Shown here in pieces: positions 1 through 7,419 of a stretch of 64,000 bases of DNA (within the stretch, counting starts at the first letter, position 1; each line of letters opens with the position of its first letter). The notes beneath the pieces are model-generated. The model did no database searches and was not told where the DNA came from. It saw only the letters and a list, made by a program, of their open reading frames with translations. Where the stretch lies: positions 992,001-1,056,000 of the forward strand of contig NZ_LIGE01000025.1 in the NCBI RefSeq assembly GCF_001297015.1. The letters run 5' to 3'. Source of the stretch: Pseudomonas sp. RIT-PI-r (GTDB taxonomy: Bacteria; Pseudomonadota; Gammaproteobacteria; Pseudomonadales; Pseudomonadaceae). The translations under genes were made by a program, and so were the position numbers.

Positions 1-141
1 GTAACCGGCGGCGATCTCGGCAATCATCATCACGAATGTCAGCACGACGACCCACAAGGTGCGGCGGCCATTTTCATCGTGAGAAGCGCCGAGAAACTGG
101 TGGTCGTGACTGAAGTGTTCAGCTTTCGGAGTCAGAGTCAT
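1..141 (-). CDS. dmeF: CDF family Co/Ni efflux transporter DmeF (N-terminal part only)
   Basis: Only the first 47 codons lie in the window; the gene runs off the left edge. The start is the ATG at 139-141. The N-terminus has a His-containing cytoplasmic segment with the stretch FLGASHDENGRRT, typical of DmeF-type cation diffusion facilitators, and then the first membrane helix (LWVVVLTFVMMIAEIAAGY). DmeF proteins export divalent cobalt and nickel across the inner membrane in exchange for protons. The gene lies 12 bp downstream of an RcnR/DmeR-type metal sensor on the same strand, which supports the assignment. The substrate is inferred from family and context. Confidence 0.8.
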   Translation of the reverse strand, partial: MTLTPKAEHFSHDHQFLGASHDENGRRTLWVVVLTFVMMIAEIAAGY

Positions 142-153
142 GATGTCTGCGCT

Positions 154-429
154 CTATTTGGAGTAACGGCGGATGGCTTGCAGCAATTCTTCAACGCCCT
201 GTGCGCGTTCGTCGTCGCGCAGGCCCGCAAGGGCAACGTGTTCGCGGGCGTGGGCCTCGATGAATTGCTCCATCAGCCCATTGACCGCACCGCGAATTGC
301 CGCGACCAGGTGCAGCGTCTTGGCGCAATCGGCATCACCCTCCAGCGCTTTCTCGACCGCCTGCACCTGCCCGGCTATCCGCCTTACGCGGTTGAGCAGT
401 TCGTCTTTGTGTTGGTGAATGTGCGACAT
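154..429 (-). CDS. RcnR/FrmR family metal-sensing repressor (DmeR-like)
   Basis: A 91-residue all-helical protein of the CsoR/RcnR/FrmR family, which binds DNA without a classical helix-turn-helix and releases it on metal binding. His3, Cys35, His60 and His64 are all present, the same four positions that bind Ni/Co in E. coli RcnR; the segment AAIRGAVNGLM is a family hallmark. The ATG at 427-429 is chosen because His3 must be near the N-terminus; a longer reading extends into a repeat. It lies directly upstream of dmeF on the same strand, so it probably autoregulates a two-gene Co/Ni resistance operon. Confidence 0.9.
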   Translation of the reverse strand: MSHIHQHKDELLNRVRRIAGQVQAVEKALEGDADCAKTLHLVAAIRGAVNGLMEQFIEAHAREHVALAGLRDDERAQGVEELLQAIRRYSK

Positions 430-540
430 ACCTATACCTCCTACCCCTATATGGCGAGAATGATCATCGATGGCTTCGACAATGGCAAGACCGGTCAGGT
501 GTTCAGGGTTGGAAGCGGTTTTGTGAACAACTCCCCCCCC

Positions 541-632
541 CTGTGGGAGCGGGCTTGCCCGCGAAGGCGGCGTACCTGACTGCAGAGTTGCTGGATGTGC
601 CGGCCACTTCGCGGGCAAGCCCGCTCCCACAG
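541..632. repeat. REP pair (GGGAGCGGGCTTGCCCGC type)
   Basis: Two 25-base arms at 541-565 and 608-632 are inverted copies of each other around a 42-base spacer; each arm also holds its own short palindrome. This is the usual paired form of Pseudomonas extragenic palindromes. It lies upstream of the DmeR-like gene. Confidence 0.9.
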
Positions 633-797
633 GTTTTTGTGGTGTCGAAAAGTTATGGGGTCGGCGCTGGCGGCCGGAAAAACGCAGCATCATTTCGGCA
701 TCATCGTGCGGGCTACAGCGCCTTGCGCCTTTGCCTACAACTACGCCAGAATCCGCCGGCTTGTGCGGTTTGAGGGCTGCCGGTAGCTTGGTTCGCG

Positions 798-815
798 TCA
801 CTGAATGTTCAGTGA
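798..815. promoter_or_regulatory. perfect palindrome, candidate operator
   Basis: TCACTGAA and TTCAGTGA are perfect inverted arms separated by TG. It lies in the 590-base non-coding stretch between the DmeR-like gene and the DUF6124 gene, about 75 bases before a structured leader. The size and symmetry suit a dimeric repressor site, but no regulator can be named. Confidence 0.35.
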
Positions 816-891
816 TCGGGTTTAGTCGCTCGGTAATCTATTCAAACTGCATAACATTCCAGACAGTAGGTATTTCGGTACCTCACTCAAT

Positions 892-967
892 GGTAGCTGT
901 GCGCAGGGCGCCTTCGGGTGCGCCGGTTTGGGTGGGTTTCCGGTCGACTAACCTGTGCATAGCTGCC
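892..967 (+). ncRNA. structured leader RNA of the DUF6124 gene
   Basis: The 16 bases at 892-907 pair with 952-967 through Watson-Crick and G-U pairs, with few mismatches, to form a long outer stem. Inside it, 907-911 pairs with 920-924 around a UUCG-like loop. The element ends about 50 bases before the start of the DUF6124 gene, on the same strand, so it would be in the 5' untranslated region. From memory, similar leaders precede other DUF6124/DUF3077 genes in Pseudomonas; that is not checked here. It could be a cis-regulatory RNA or a translation control element. Confidence 0.5.
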
Positions 968-1020
968 ACCTTCTGGTTTAGTCGCGAGGTGGTGTCAGCA
1001 TCACTTTGGAAACCTCCGAA

Positions 1021-1398
1021 ATGTTAAAAGTAACGCCAAATCCGCCAGAAGCGGATCCCACAACCGAATCAGATCCAGTATCCCCCTACTCCACGCTCGA
1101 CCCGACAAAACTCAACGAGGCCGCCGAACGTGCCCTCGACCACTACCTCAAACCTCCCGCCCCACCCCAGCGAACGCCCAGCACCATGTTCCTCGTCGCC
1201 CCGGACATGGACACCGAATCCCTGCTGGCCCACGCCTGCGAATCCATGGCCTCGGCCAGCATCATGCTCAGCGACTTCGCCGGCCTGCTCGAAACGCCCT
1301 ACCGCAACACCCTGCTAGGCATCCAGCAAGTGGTCATGCTCGGCGAGCTCGCGGTCAACCGCGCCCTCGACAAACTCGAACCCGACCAGAGGCAATGA
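1021..1398 (+). CDS. DUF6124 family protein
   Basis: A 125-residue soluble protein with a Pro/Thr-rich N-terminus, then the segment LNEAAERALDHYL and a C-terminal helical half around MFLVAPDMDTESLLAHACESM. This matches the Pseudomonas-restricted DUF6124 family, whose function is unknown. I prefer the ATG at 1021, with GGA about ten bases upstream and the family-typical opening MLKVTPNPPE, over a TTG at 1006. It is preceded by a structured leader and overlaps a very short downstream reading frame by ATGA. Confidence 0.8.
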   Translation: MLKVTPNPPEADPTTESDPVSPYSTLDPTKLNEAAERALDHYLKPPAPPQRTPSTMFLVAPDMDTESLLAHACESMASASIMLSDFAGLLETPYRNTLLGIQQVVMLGELAVNRALDKLEPDQRQ

Positions 1399-1493
1399 CC
1401 ATGACCAACAAAACAGATGCACAGGTTGTCGCCTGCGCCGTCACCCCCCTCGCCCAACTCGATGAACTGGCCGAGATGGCGCACGCAGCCTGA
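1395..1493 (+). CDS. 32-residue ORF coupled to the DUF6124 gene
   Basis: The ATG at 1395 overlaps the DUF6124 stop codon (ATGA), the arrangement expected for translational coupling. It encodes 32 residues with no membrane segment or recognised domain (opening MTMTNKTDAQVV, ending AEMAHAA). It may be a genuine small protein or the remnant of a longer second gene cut short before the REP pair that starts 19 bases later. Confidence 0.4.
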   Translation: MTMTNKTDAQVVACAVTPLAQLDELAEMAHAA

Positions 1494-1511
1494 TCGACCG
1501 CGTAATCGTTC

Positions 1512-1602
1512 TTCGCGAGCAGGCTCGCTCCCACAGCTTCGCGGTGGCTCACAGCATTTGAGTACACCGCCATGCCAATGTGGGAGCGAGCCTGCTCGCG
1601 AA
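1512..1602. repeat. REP pair (GGGAGCGAGCCTGCTCGCGAA type)
   Basis: Arms at 1512-1535 and 1579-1602 are exact inverted copies of 24 bases. The pair lies between the convergent DUF6124 unit and a hypothetical membrane protein gene, where it may also act as a transcription end. Confidence 0.9.
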
Positions 1603-1615
1603 AGCAGTTGCGCAT

Positions 1616-2026
1616 TCACCGCCGAAAATCCGCCAGGATGAACGGCGTATGGGCCCTGAGATAAGCTTCGACGTCTTCCAGCGTAGAGAGTGAATCACTG
1701 GACGATTCGATTTCACCCTCCTCATCCTCATGCGTCACTTTGACGATGTAGGCGTCACTTTCCTCAAGCAATACGCCTGAAATTTTGACCTGCCGTCCAC
1801 TTTTCTCGGTAAAGGACGTCGCCTTCAGGGTTGCCACTTTCAAGGTCTGTGCAGTGCTGGCCGTGAAAGCTTTGCGTTTTGCCAGGGCACTTTTCGATAC
1901 GAACATTGCGAAAATACAGCCGAGCCCCATCAACAGGATTTCTATGTTGTGAATCGGACCTCGCCGCCCTTCATGCTCCAGACTCAGCCACGCGACGGCC
2001 TTGTAAATAATCTGATCTACATCCAT
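1616..2026 (-). CDS. hypothetical protein with one membrane segment
   Basis: A 136-residue protein not assigned to a family. Residues about 27-45 form one likely membrane helix (IEILLMGLGCIFAMFVS) followed by a Lys/Arg-rich stretch, so the C-terminal part probably faces the cytoplasm. That part is acidic and beta-rich, with GVLLEESDAYIVKV and a Glu/Ser-rich stretch. Coding looks genuine from codon use and an uninterrupted frame, and it is followed by the FKBP gene upstream on the same strand. No function is proposed. Confidence 0.65.
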   Translation of the reverse strand: MDVDQIIYKAVAWLSLEHEGRRGPIHNIEILLMGLGCIFAMFVSKSALAKRKAFTASTAQTLKVATLKATSFTEKSGRQVKISGVLLEESDAYIVKVTHEDEEGEIESSSDSLSTLEDVEAYLRAHTPFILADFRR

Positions 2027-2056
2027 TTATCCGGCTCCCGAACGATATCCTGGTGA

Positions 2057-2395
2057 TCAATCCTCCCGCGTCAAAACCTCCAGCAACTCAATCTCGAACA
2101 GCAGATTCGAATTCGGCGGAATCTTGCCCATCGTCCGCTCGCCATAGCCCAGATGCGCCGGCACCAGCAGTTTGCGTTTGCCGCCCACCTGCATGCCCAT
2201 CAGCCCTTGATCCCAACCTTTGATGACCCGGCCAGTGCCAATCACGCACTGAAAAGGTTTGCCACGGCTGTAGGAAGAATCGAACTCGCTGCCGTCTTCC
2301 AGCCAGCCGGTGTATTGGGTGGTGATCAGCGCGCCTTTGACCGCCGCTTTGCCCTCGCCCACCTGAAGATCGATTACCTGCAGTTCATCATTCAT
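2057..2395 (-). CDS. FKBP-type peptidyl-prolyl cis-trans isomerase
   Basis: A single-domain FKBP of 112 residues that isomerises peptide bonds before proline. The family core is visible: YTGWLEDGSEFDSS (about 28-41), the active-site VIKGWDQGL (57-65), and HLGYGE with PPNSNLLFEIELLEV at the end. No signal peptide is seen, so it should be cytoplasmic. I chose the ATG at 2393-2395; a longer frame upstream adds residues unlike the family. It shares its strand with the hypothetical membrane protein gene 30 bp downstream and may be co-transcribed with it. Confidence 0.92.
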   Translation of the reverse strand: MNDELQVIDLQVGEGKAAVKGALITTQYTGWLEDGSEFDSSYSRGKPFQCVIGTGRVIKGWDQGLMGMQVGGKRKLLVPAHLGYGERTMGKIPPNSNLLFEIELLEVLTRED

Positions 2396-2558
2396 AACAA
2401 TCACTCTATTGTTCAGCAGGCCGCCGTTTTCCCAGAATTGCCGGTCATTGGCAACCCGCACGCGCAGATCAACGCTGTATCCGAGTCGAGTGATGAAGCA
2501 TTAACATAGCCAACCGCCACTATTCCACGGATCGATTCGCCATGCAGGCAGCGCCGAA

Positions 2559-2858
2559 ATGATTCAGCTCTGGATCGGCCTTGCCGCCGGCACGATCATG
2601 CTGGCCGTGATTGCCCTGCTGGTTTGGCGCGAACGCGGTTTGCGTCGGCAACTCGCCGAATACCGCGACTTGTTGAGCCGCGCCGCTGAAGGTCGCAATA
2701 TTCATCAGGACGCCGACGCCGAGCGGTTTAAGCGCAGCCAGTATTTTGCCCGCATCGGCACCTGGGACTGGGAGGTCGATACGGATCGGCTGTACTGGTC
2801 GGATGCGATCTACGGCATGTTCGGGTTCAAGATCGGTTGGGCGGTGGGCAAGTGTTGA
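2559..2858 (+). pseudogene. truncated membrane/PAS signalling protein fragment
   Basis: The frame opens with one membrane helix (residues 4-22), a charged coiled stretch, and then the start of a PAS domain (RIGTWDWEVDTDRLYWSDAIYGMFGF). Normal relatives continue through the PAS fold into a GGDEF or kinase domain, but here the reading changes after GFK and stops within about ten residues. No continuation of the domain is seen downstream, where an unrelated gene on the opposite strand begins. It is best read as the 5' remnant of a diguanylate cyclase or sensor gene left after a deletion. Confidence 0.65.
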
Positions 2859-2882
2859 GTCACAGCGGTTGAAATGGCCCGT

Positions 2883-3347
2883 TCAATTCGCAGGCTGGCC
2901 AAATGGAACGCCGTTGAAGGTGTGAGTGCAGCACTGGCAACCCGGCGTCATGTTCTCGGCCTTCAAGTCGGGATTGACGATTTGCAGATGGTTCTTTTCA
3001 TCGACGTACAGGCCACTGAAGTAGCTCGACTCGCCCAATCGGACGATGTCCTTGCGCTCATCTTCCCGAATGGCAACCATCCAGAACAGTGGATCGGGAC
3101 GATCTAGGCGAGACACCGCTTCACTGAAAATCCGATCCCAATGGCCACCCACCCGGGATAACAAGAACCGGAACAGCGGCGTGTAATCCAGCCCGTATCG
3201 TTTGCCTGGATGCATTGAACCTCGCGATGCTTCGCGGCGACTTTCGGTCTTGGTATTGCGCTGATCGCGATAATGCGCGACCGATTCATTACGTCGAACC
3301 CCCCAAGTGCGCGTGTTTACTTTGCGATAAAGCGGTTTCTTGTCCAA
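2883..3347 (-). CDS. hypothetical protein with C-terminal CxCC motif
   Basis: A 154-residue soluble protein. The N-terminal 45 residues are basic and probably disordered; the rest is a compact domain with MHPGKRYGLDYTPLFRFLLSRVG and a C-terminal GCQCCTHTFNG (Cys137, Cys139, Cys140, His142), which could bind a metal. The start is a TTG at 3345-3347 with an AGGAG eight bases upstream; no better ATG exists. I recall similar stand-alone proteins in other proteobacteria but cannot name a function. It abuts the truncated signalling fragment, so it may mark the deletion or insertion junction. Confidence 0.65.
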   Translation of the reverse strand: MDKKPLYRKVNTRTWGVRRNESVAHYRDQRNTKTESRREASRGSMHPGKRYGLDYTPLFRFLLSRVGGHWDRIFSEAVSRLDRPDPLFWMVAIREDERKDIVRLGESSYFSGLYVDEKNHLQIVNPDLKAENMTPGCQCCTHTFNGVPFGQPAN

Positions 3348-3448
3348 CCGATTGCTCCTGACTTGCAGTCACTCGAAACGCCCCAAGGGTTTTACCCGAA
3401 CGGCGCTCGATTGCAATCATCCGTCCATGGCCAGTTAGCGCTGGAGAC

Positions 3449-3754
3449 TCAACGCGGAACCGGTTGCATCTCGACAATGGTCCCGTTGGTGATCATCACC
3501 ATGACGTACTGGTCATTGATCTGCACCCACTGCGCCTGATCAACCGGTTTTTTCAGGCCTTTGGTTTTCCAGTCGATGGCTTTTTCGCTGCGTTGATAAA
3601 TGTCTGGGGCGCGGTCGTTGACCTTGAGTTCGCGGTCGCTGACCGGGGATTGAACGGTGGGCTCGCTTGAGGTTTGCGCCGCTTGAACAAGTGGGCTGAT
3701 CCCGGAAATGCCGGCGACGAGGGCCAGGCTGGCGATTAGGGTTTTGCTGTTCAT
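3449..3754 (-). CDS. RcnB family periplasmic protein
   Basis: A 101-residue protein with a signal peptide (about residues 1-25, ending VQAA). The mature part carries the RcnB pattern: DRAPDIYQRSEKAIDWKTKGLKKPV, then QWVQINDQYVMVMITNGTIVEM. In E. coli RcnB is a periplasmic protein that affects nickel/cobalt homeostasis. No metal ligand cluster stands out here, so a metal role is only inferred. It is followed upstream by a REP-rich intergenic stretch and appears monocistronic. Confidence 0.8.
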   Translation of the reverse strand: MNSKTLIASLALVAGISGISPLVQAAQTSSEPTVQSPVSDRELKVNDRAPDIYQRSEKAIDWKTKGLKKPVDQAQWVQINDQYVMVMITNGTIVEMQPVPR

Positions 3755-3866
3755 CGGTGAACCTCCATTGATGTGTGATACCTGAACTCGGACTGCGCGG
3801 CTCGGGAATCATTCCTTGTTTTTTGCCTGGGAGGGCTCGGGGATTGTAGTCGTCAGCCGGGCCGCC

Positions 3867-3957
3867 ATCGCTGGCAAGCCAGCTCCCACGAGGGGCCAGG
3901 GTGTTAGCGAAAGTTGCGGGCACCCCGAAAACCTGTGGGAGCTGGCTTGCCAGCGAT
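3867..3957. repeat. REP pair (GGGAGCTGGCTTGCCAGC type)
   Basis: Inverted arms at 3867-3889 and 3935-3957. A third, unpaired half-element related to the GCGAGCAAGCTCGGCTCC type follows at 3999-4024. Together they fill most of the 425-base gap before the MFS gene; no gene is seen in that gap. Confidence 0.85.
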
Positions 3958-4180
3958 AGGGCCGATACATTCAACCTCGTCATTGCCTGATCCGCCGCTT
4001 TCGCGAGCAAGCTCGGCTCCTACAAAAAGCATGCGTCGAGCACATTGATCCGCTTTGCACATCAATGCATGCCAATAATGCAATTAACATCCTGTTACAG
4101 CTGGGCCACCATCCGCCTCAATAAGAACCGTGCGCTGCCTCTCCGTGGCGCACGTCATAAAAGCGGTGGAGTCCTTTGTT

Positions 4181-5473
4181 ATGACAGCCTCAATCCCACA
4201 CGGCGGCTCGCGGGCCGGTGCCATTTTCCGGGTCACCTCGGGTAACTTCCTCGAACAGTTCGACTTCTTTCTGTTTGGTTTTTACGCCACGCAGATCGCG
4301 GCGGTGTTCTTTCCGGCGAGCAGTGAGTTCGCTTCCCTGATGATGACCTTTGCGGTGTTCGGTGCAGGCTTTTTGATGCGTCCACTGGGAGCCATCGTGC
4401 TCGGCGCGTACATCGATGATGTCGGCCGCCGCAAGGGCTTGATCGTTACGCTGTCAATCATGGCCAGCGGTACGATATTGATTGTGCTGGTGCCCGGATA
4501 CGAAAGCATCGGCCTGTTTGCGCCGGCGTTGGTGCTGATCGGGCGCCTGCTGCAAGGCTTCTCCGCTGGTGCCGAATTGGGCGGGGTTTCGGTGTATCTG
4601 TCCGAGATCGCCACCCCGGGCCGTAAAGGCTTCTTCACCGCTTGGCAGTCAGCCAGTCAGCAAGTGGCGATCATCGTTGCCGCTGCGCTGGGCTACGCAT
4701 TGAACGCGTGGATGGCGCCGGACGTGATTGCCGATTGGGGCTGGCGGATTCCGTTTTTCGTCGGCTGCATGATCGTGCCGTTCATCTTTTTTCTGCGTCG
4801 CAATCTGGCGGAAACCGAAGAATTCGCCGCGCGCAAACACCGTCCGAGCATGGGCGAAGTGTTCCGCACCCTCGGTCAGAACTGGGCCGTGGTGCTTGGC
4901 GGCATGCTGATGGTCGCCCTGACCACCACCGCGTTTTACCTGATCACCGTGTATGCGCCGACCTTCGGTAAAACCGTGCTGCACCTGAGCACGTCCGATG
5001 CGCTGCTGGTGACCTTGCTGGTGGGTGTGTCGAACTTCTTCTGGTTGCCGATTGGCGGCATGTTGTCCGATCGCATCGGCCGTCGTCCGGTGCTGATCGC
5101 GATGTCGCTGCTGGCACTGGCCACCACCTATCCGGCGCTGTCGTACCTGGTGCAGGCCCCGAGCTTCAGCCACATGTTGCTGTCGCTGCTGTGGCTGTCG
5201 TTCATCTACGGCCTGTACAACGGCGCGATGATTCCGGCGCTGACCGAGATCATGCCGGTGGAAGTGCGCGTGGCCGGTTTCTCCCTCGCGTACAGCCTGG
5301 CGACGGCGATTTTCGGCGGTTTCACCCCGGCAATGTCGACCTTCCTGATTCAGTACACCGGCGACAAAGCCGCGCCGGGTTACTGGATGAGCATCGGTGC
5401 GGTCTGCGCATTGTGCGCCACGCTGTACCTCTATCGCCGCGCAGGCGGCCGTCTGCAACCGGTCGCAGCATAA
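4181..5473 (+). CDS. MFS citrate/tricarballylate-type proton symporter
   Basis: A 430-residue inner-membrane carrier with twelve predicted helices. The opening FRVTSGNFLEQFDFFLFGFYAT, the loop DDVGRRKG between helices 2 and 3, and GRLLQGFSAGAELGG in helix 4 are typical of the metabolite:proton symporter branch that holds CitA/CitH and TcuC. Such proteins import citrate or tricarballylate with protons. The ATG at 4181 has GGTGGAG upstream; an upstream in-frame start lacks one. It is followed 12 bp later by a periplasmic binding protein gene and then a convergent LysR gene, a likely local regulator. The exact substrate is inferred. Confidence 0.85.
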   Translation: MTASIPHGGSRAGAIFRVTSGNFLEQFDFFLFGFYATQIAAVFFPASSEFASLMMTFAVFGAGFLMRPLGAIVLGAYIDDVGRRKGLIVTLSIMASGTILIVLVPGYESIGLFAPALVLIGRLLQGFSAGAELGGVSVYLSEIATPGRKGFFTAWQSASQQVAIIVAAALGYALNAWMAPDVIADWGWRIPFFVGCMIVPFIFFLRRNLAETEEFAARKHRPSMGEVFRTLGQNWAVVLGGMLMVALTTTAFYLITVYAPTFGKTVLHLSTSDALLVTLLVGVSNFFWLPIGGMLSDRIGRRPVLIAMSLLALATTYPALSYLVQAPSFSHMLLSLLWLSFIYGLYNGAMIPALTEIMPVEVRVAGFSLAYSLATAIFGGFTPAMSTFLIQYTGDKAAPGYWMSIGAVCALCATLYLYRRAGGRLQPVAA

Positions 5474-5485
5474 GGAACCATGACC

Positions 5486-6253
5486 ATGAAAAAACTCTTT
5501 AACTTCGCCGCCATCGCCCTCTGCGCTTTCAGCACCCTGGCACATGCTGAACAGCTGAACGTGATGACGTCGGGTGGCTTCACCGCCGCCTACAAAATCC
5601 TCGGGCCGAAATTCGCTGCCGCCACCGGCAACACCCTCGACACCCAACTCGGTCCGTCGATGGGCAAGGCACCGGAAGCGATCCCCAATCGCCTCGCACG
5701 CGGTGAACACGCCGACGTGGTAATCATGGTCGGCTACGCCCTCGATGATTTGATCAAGCAAGGCAAGGTCGACCCGGCTTCTCGTGTGGAACTGGCGGAT
5801 TCGCGGATCGGCCTGGTGGTGCGCGAAGGTGCGCCGAAACCGGACATCAGCAGCGTCGACAATCTAAAGAAAACCTTACTCGACGCGCCGTCGGTGGCCT
5901 ACTCCGACAGCGCCAGCGGCGTGTACATCGAGCAGCAGGTGTTCAAGAAACTGGGCATCGAAGATCAACTGAAACCGAAGGCCAAGATGATTGCGAAAGT
6001 CCCGGTGGGCTCGGTGGGTGCCACCGGGGACTATCAACTGGGCTTCCAGCAGGTCAGCGAACTGCTACCGGTGCCGGGCGTGAGCTTCGTCGCGAAGATT
6101 CCGGAATCGGTGCAGTCGGTGACGCGTTTTGCTGCCGGCATTCCGGTCGGCGCGCAACATCCAGAAGAGGCGAAAGCCCTGCTCGCCTACCTCGCCGCAC
6201 CGGCTGCGCAACCTGACGTGCAGGCCACCGGGCTGGATTCGGTCAAACGTTGA
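5486..6253 (+). CDS. periplasmic substrate-binding protein, ModA-like
   Basis: A 255-residue type-2 periplasmic binding protein with a signal peptide (MKKLFNFAAIALCAFSTLAHA). The mature protein opens ELNVMTSGGFTAA-like, and has LARGEHADVVIMVGYALDDL and VAYSDSASGVYIEQQV, the pattern of molybdate-type binding proteins. No ABC permease or ATPase gene is nearby; the neighbour is an MFS carrier, so its ligand may be an organic acid. The second ATG at 5486 is preferred, since AAGGA lies eight bases upstream; the ATG at 5480 is too close. Its end overlaps the convergent LysR gene by 11 bases. Confidence 0.85.
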   Translation: MKKLFNFAAIALCAFSTLAHAEQLNVMTSGGFTAAYKILGPKFAAATGNTLDTQLGPSMGKAPEAIPNRLARGEHADVVIMVGYALDDLIKQGKVDPASRVELADSRIGLVVREGAPKPDISSVDNLKKTLLDAPSVAYSDSASGVYIEQQVFKKLGIEDQLKPKAKMIAKVPVGSVGATGDYQLGFQQVSELLPVPGVSFVAKIPESVQSVTRFAAGIPVGAQHPEEAKALLAYLAAPAAQPDVQATGLDSVKR

Positions 6254-7157
6254 TCGTTGGCGGCTGGACTTTCATTTCCACCACCAGCCGCTCCAGTTCC
6301 AGTGCCGCCGGGGTCAACGTACGGCCCCGGCGCTTGATGATGCCGACACTGCGCATCACTTGCGGATCGGTCAGCGGAATACGTGTCAGGATCGGATGAT
6401 CCGGCCCCGGCATCGCCATTAACGGCACCGCCGCCACTCCCAATCCCGCCTCGACCAGACCAATCATCGTCGTCACATGCTTGGTTTCGCAGATGCTTTG
6501 ACGCTGCGGCACCACGGTGCTCAAGGCCTGATCGAGCAAAAAGCGGTTGCCTGAGGTTTTGTCCAGCGAGATGTAATCCTGCTGATAGAACTCGTCCCAC
6601 GTCACGCTGTTGCGCCCGGCCAACGGGTGATCGCGGCGACAGGCGACGACATAGCACTCCTGCACAAGCGCTTCGAAATCGACTTTGGCATCCTGCGTAC
6701 CCAAGAAACTCAGACCGAAATCCGCCTCACCATTGACCACCGCGCTCAAGACATCGTGGGCGCTGGAATCGAGGACTTTGACCTTGATCCGCGGGAATTG
6801 CTGGTGATAGCGGGCGACCACCCGCGGCATGAAGTAGTACGCCGCCGAAGGCACGCAGGCGACGGTGACGTGGCCCAGCCGCGTCGATGCCACCTCGCTG
6901 ATCCCCAGCAGGGCGATATCGAGATCATCCAGCAAGCGCTCGACACTCGGCATGAAACCGCGTCCGGCCTGGGTCAGGCTGACCTTGCGTGTGGTGCGCT
7001 CGAACAGCTTCACGCCGAGGGCGTCTTCGAGTTTTTCGATGCGCCGGCTCAGCGCCGGTTGCGACAGGCGCACGGTGTCGGCAGCCTTGCGAAAACTGCC
7101 CTGCTCGACCACGGCGCGGAAGGCTTGCAAGTCGTTGAGGTCGAAGTTGATGGCCAT
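6243..7157 (-). CDS. LysR family transcriptional regulator
   Basis: A 304-residue LysR-type regulator. The N-terminal winged helix-turn-helix is clear (FRKAADTVRLSQPALSRRIEKLE, about residues 20-43), followed by an effector-binding domain starting near residue 90 (GHVTVACVPSAAYYFMP). It is convergent with, and overlaps, the binding-protein gene. In the tcu system a LysR protein (TcuR) governs tricarballylate use, so it may control the carrier and binding-protein genes. The ATG at 7155-7157 gives the usual family N-terminus. Confidence 0.88.
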   Translation of the reverse strand: MAINFDLNDLQAFRAVVEQGSFRKAADTVRLSQPALSRRIEKLEDALGVKLFERTTRKVSLTQAGRGFMPSVERLLDDLDIALLGISEVASTRLGHVTVACVPSAAYYFMPRVVARYHQQFPRIKVKVLDSSAHDVLSAVVNGEADFGLSFLGTQDAKVDFEALVQECYVVACRRDHPLAGRNSVTWDEFYQQDYISLDKTSGNRFLLDQALSTVVPQRQSICETKHVTTMIGLVEAGLGVAAVPLMAMPGPDHPILTRIPLTDPQVMRSVGIIKRRGRTLTPAALELERLVVEMKVQPPTINV

Positions 7158-7234
7158 GGCGGGACTCGCAGAGATTGATACGCAGGGGTTATAAATGTAA
7201 CCAATTGATGCCAATTATCACAGAAACAACGAAA

Positions 7235-7346
7235 ATCCCCTGTAGGAGCTGCCGCAGGCTGCGATCTTCTGATCTTGCTTCTTCGAAGGCAAAAGCAAGA
7301 TCAAAAGATCGCAGCCTCGTTGCACTCGACAGCTCCTACAGGGGAT
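7235..7346. repeat. REP pair (GTAGGAGCTGCCGCAGGCTGCGATC type)
   Basis: Outer inverted arms ATCCCCTGTAGGAGCTG and its complement lie at the two ends, with a second inverted pair of GATCTTGCTT type inside. The right arm is degenerate where the left reads CCGCAGG. It lies between the LysR gene and the antiporter gene. Confidence 0.85.
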
Positions 7347-7419
7347 CTTCGGTGGATGAAAAGTCGCTGTAGCCCTTATCCTTGTCCCCCCCCGCCGTAC
7401 CGTTGTCAGGAGTTCCCCC

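Noticed and set aside
154..801. Long form of the DmeR-like gene starting at 801
   Set aside because: The extra 124 residues are translated from a REP pair and would displace His3, which is a metal ligand at the N-terminus of this family.
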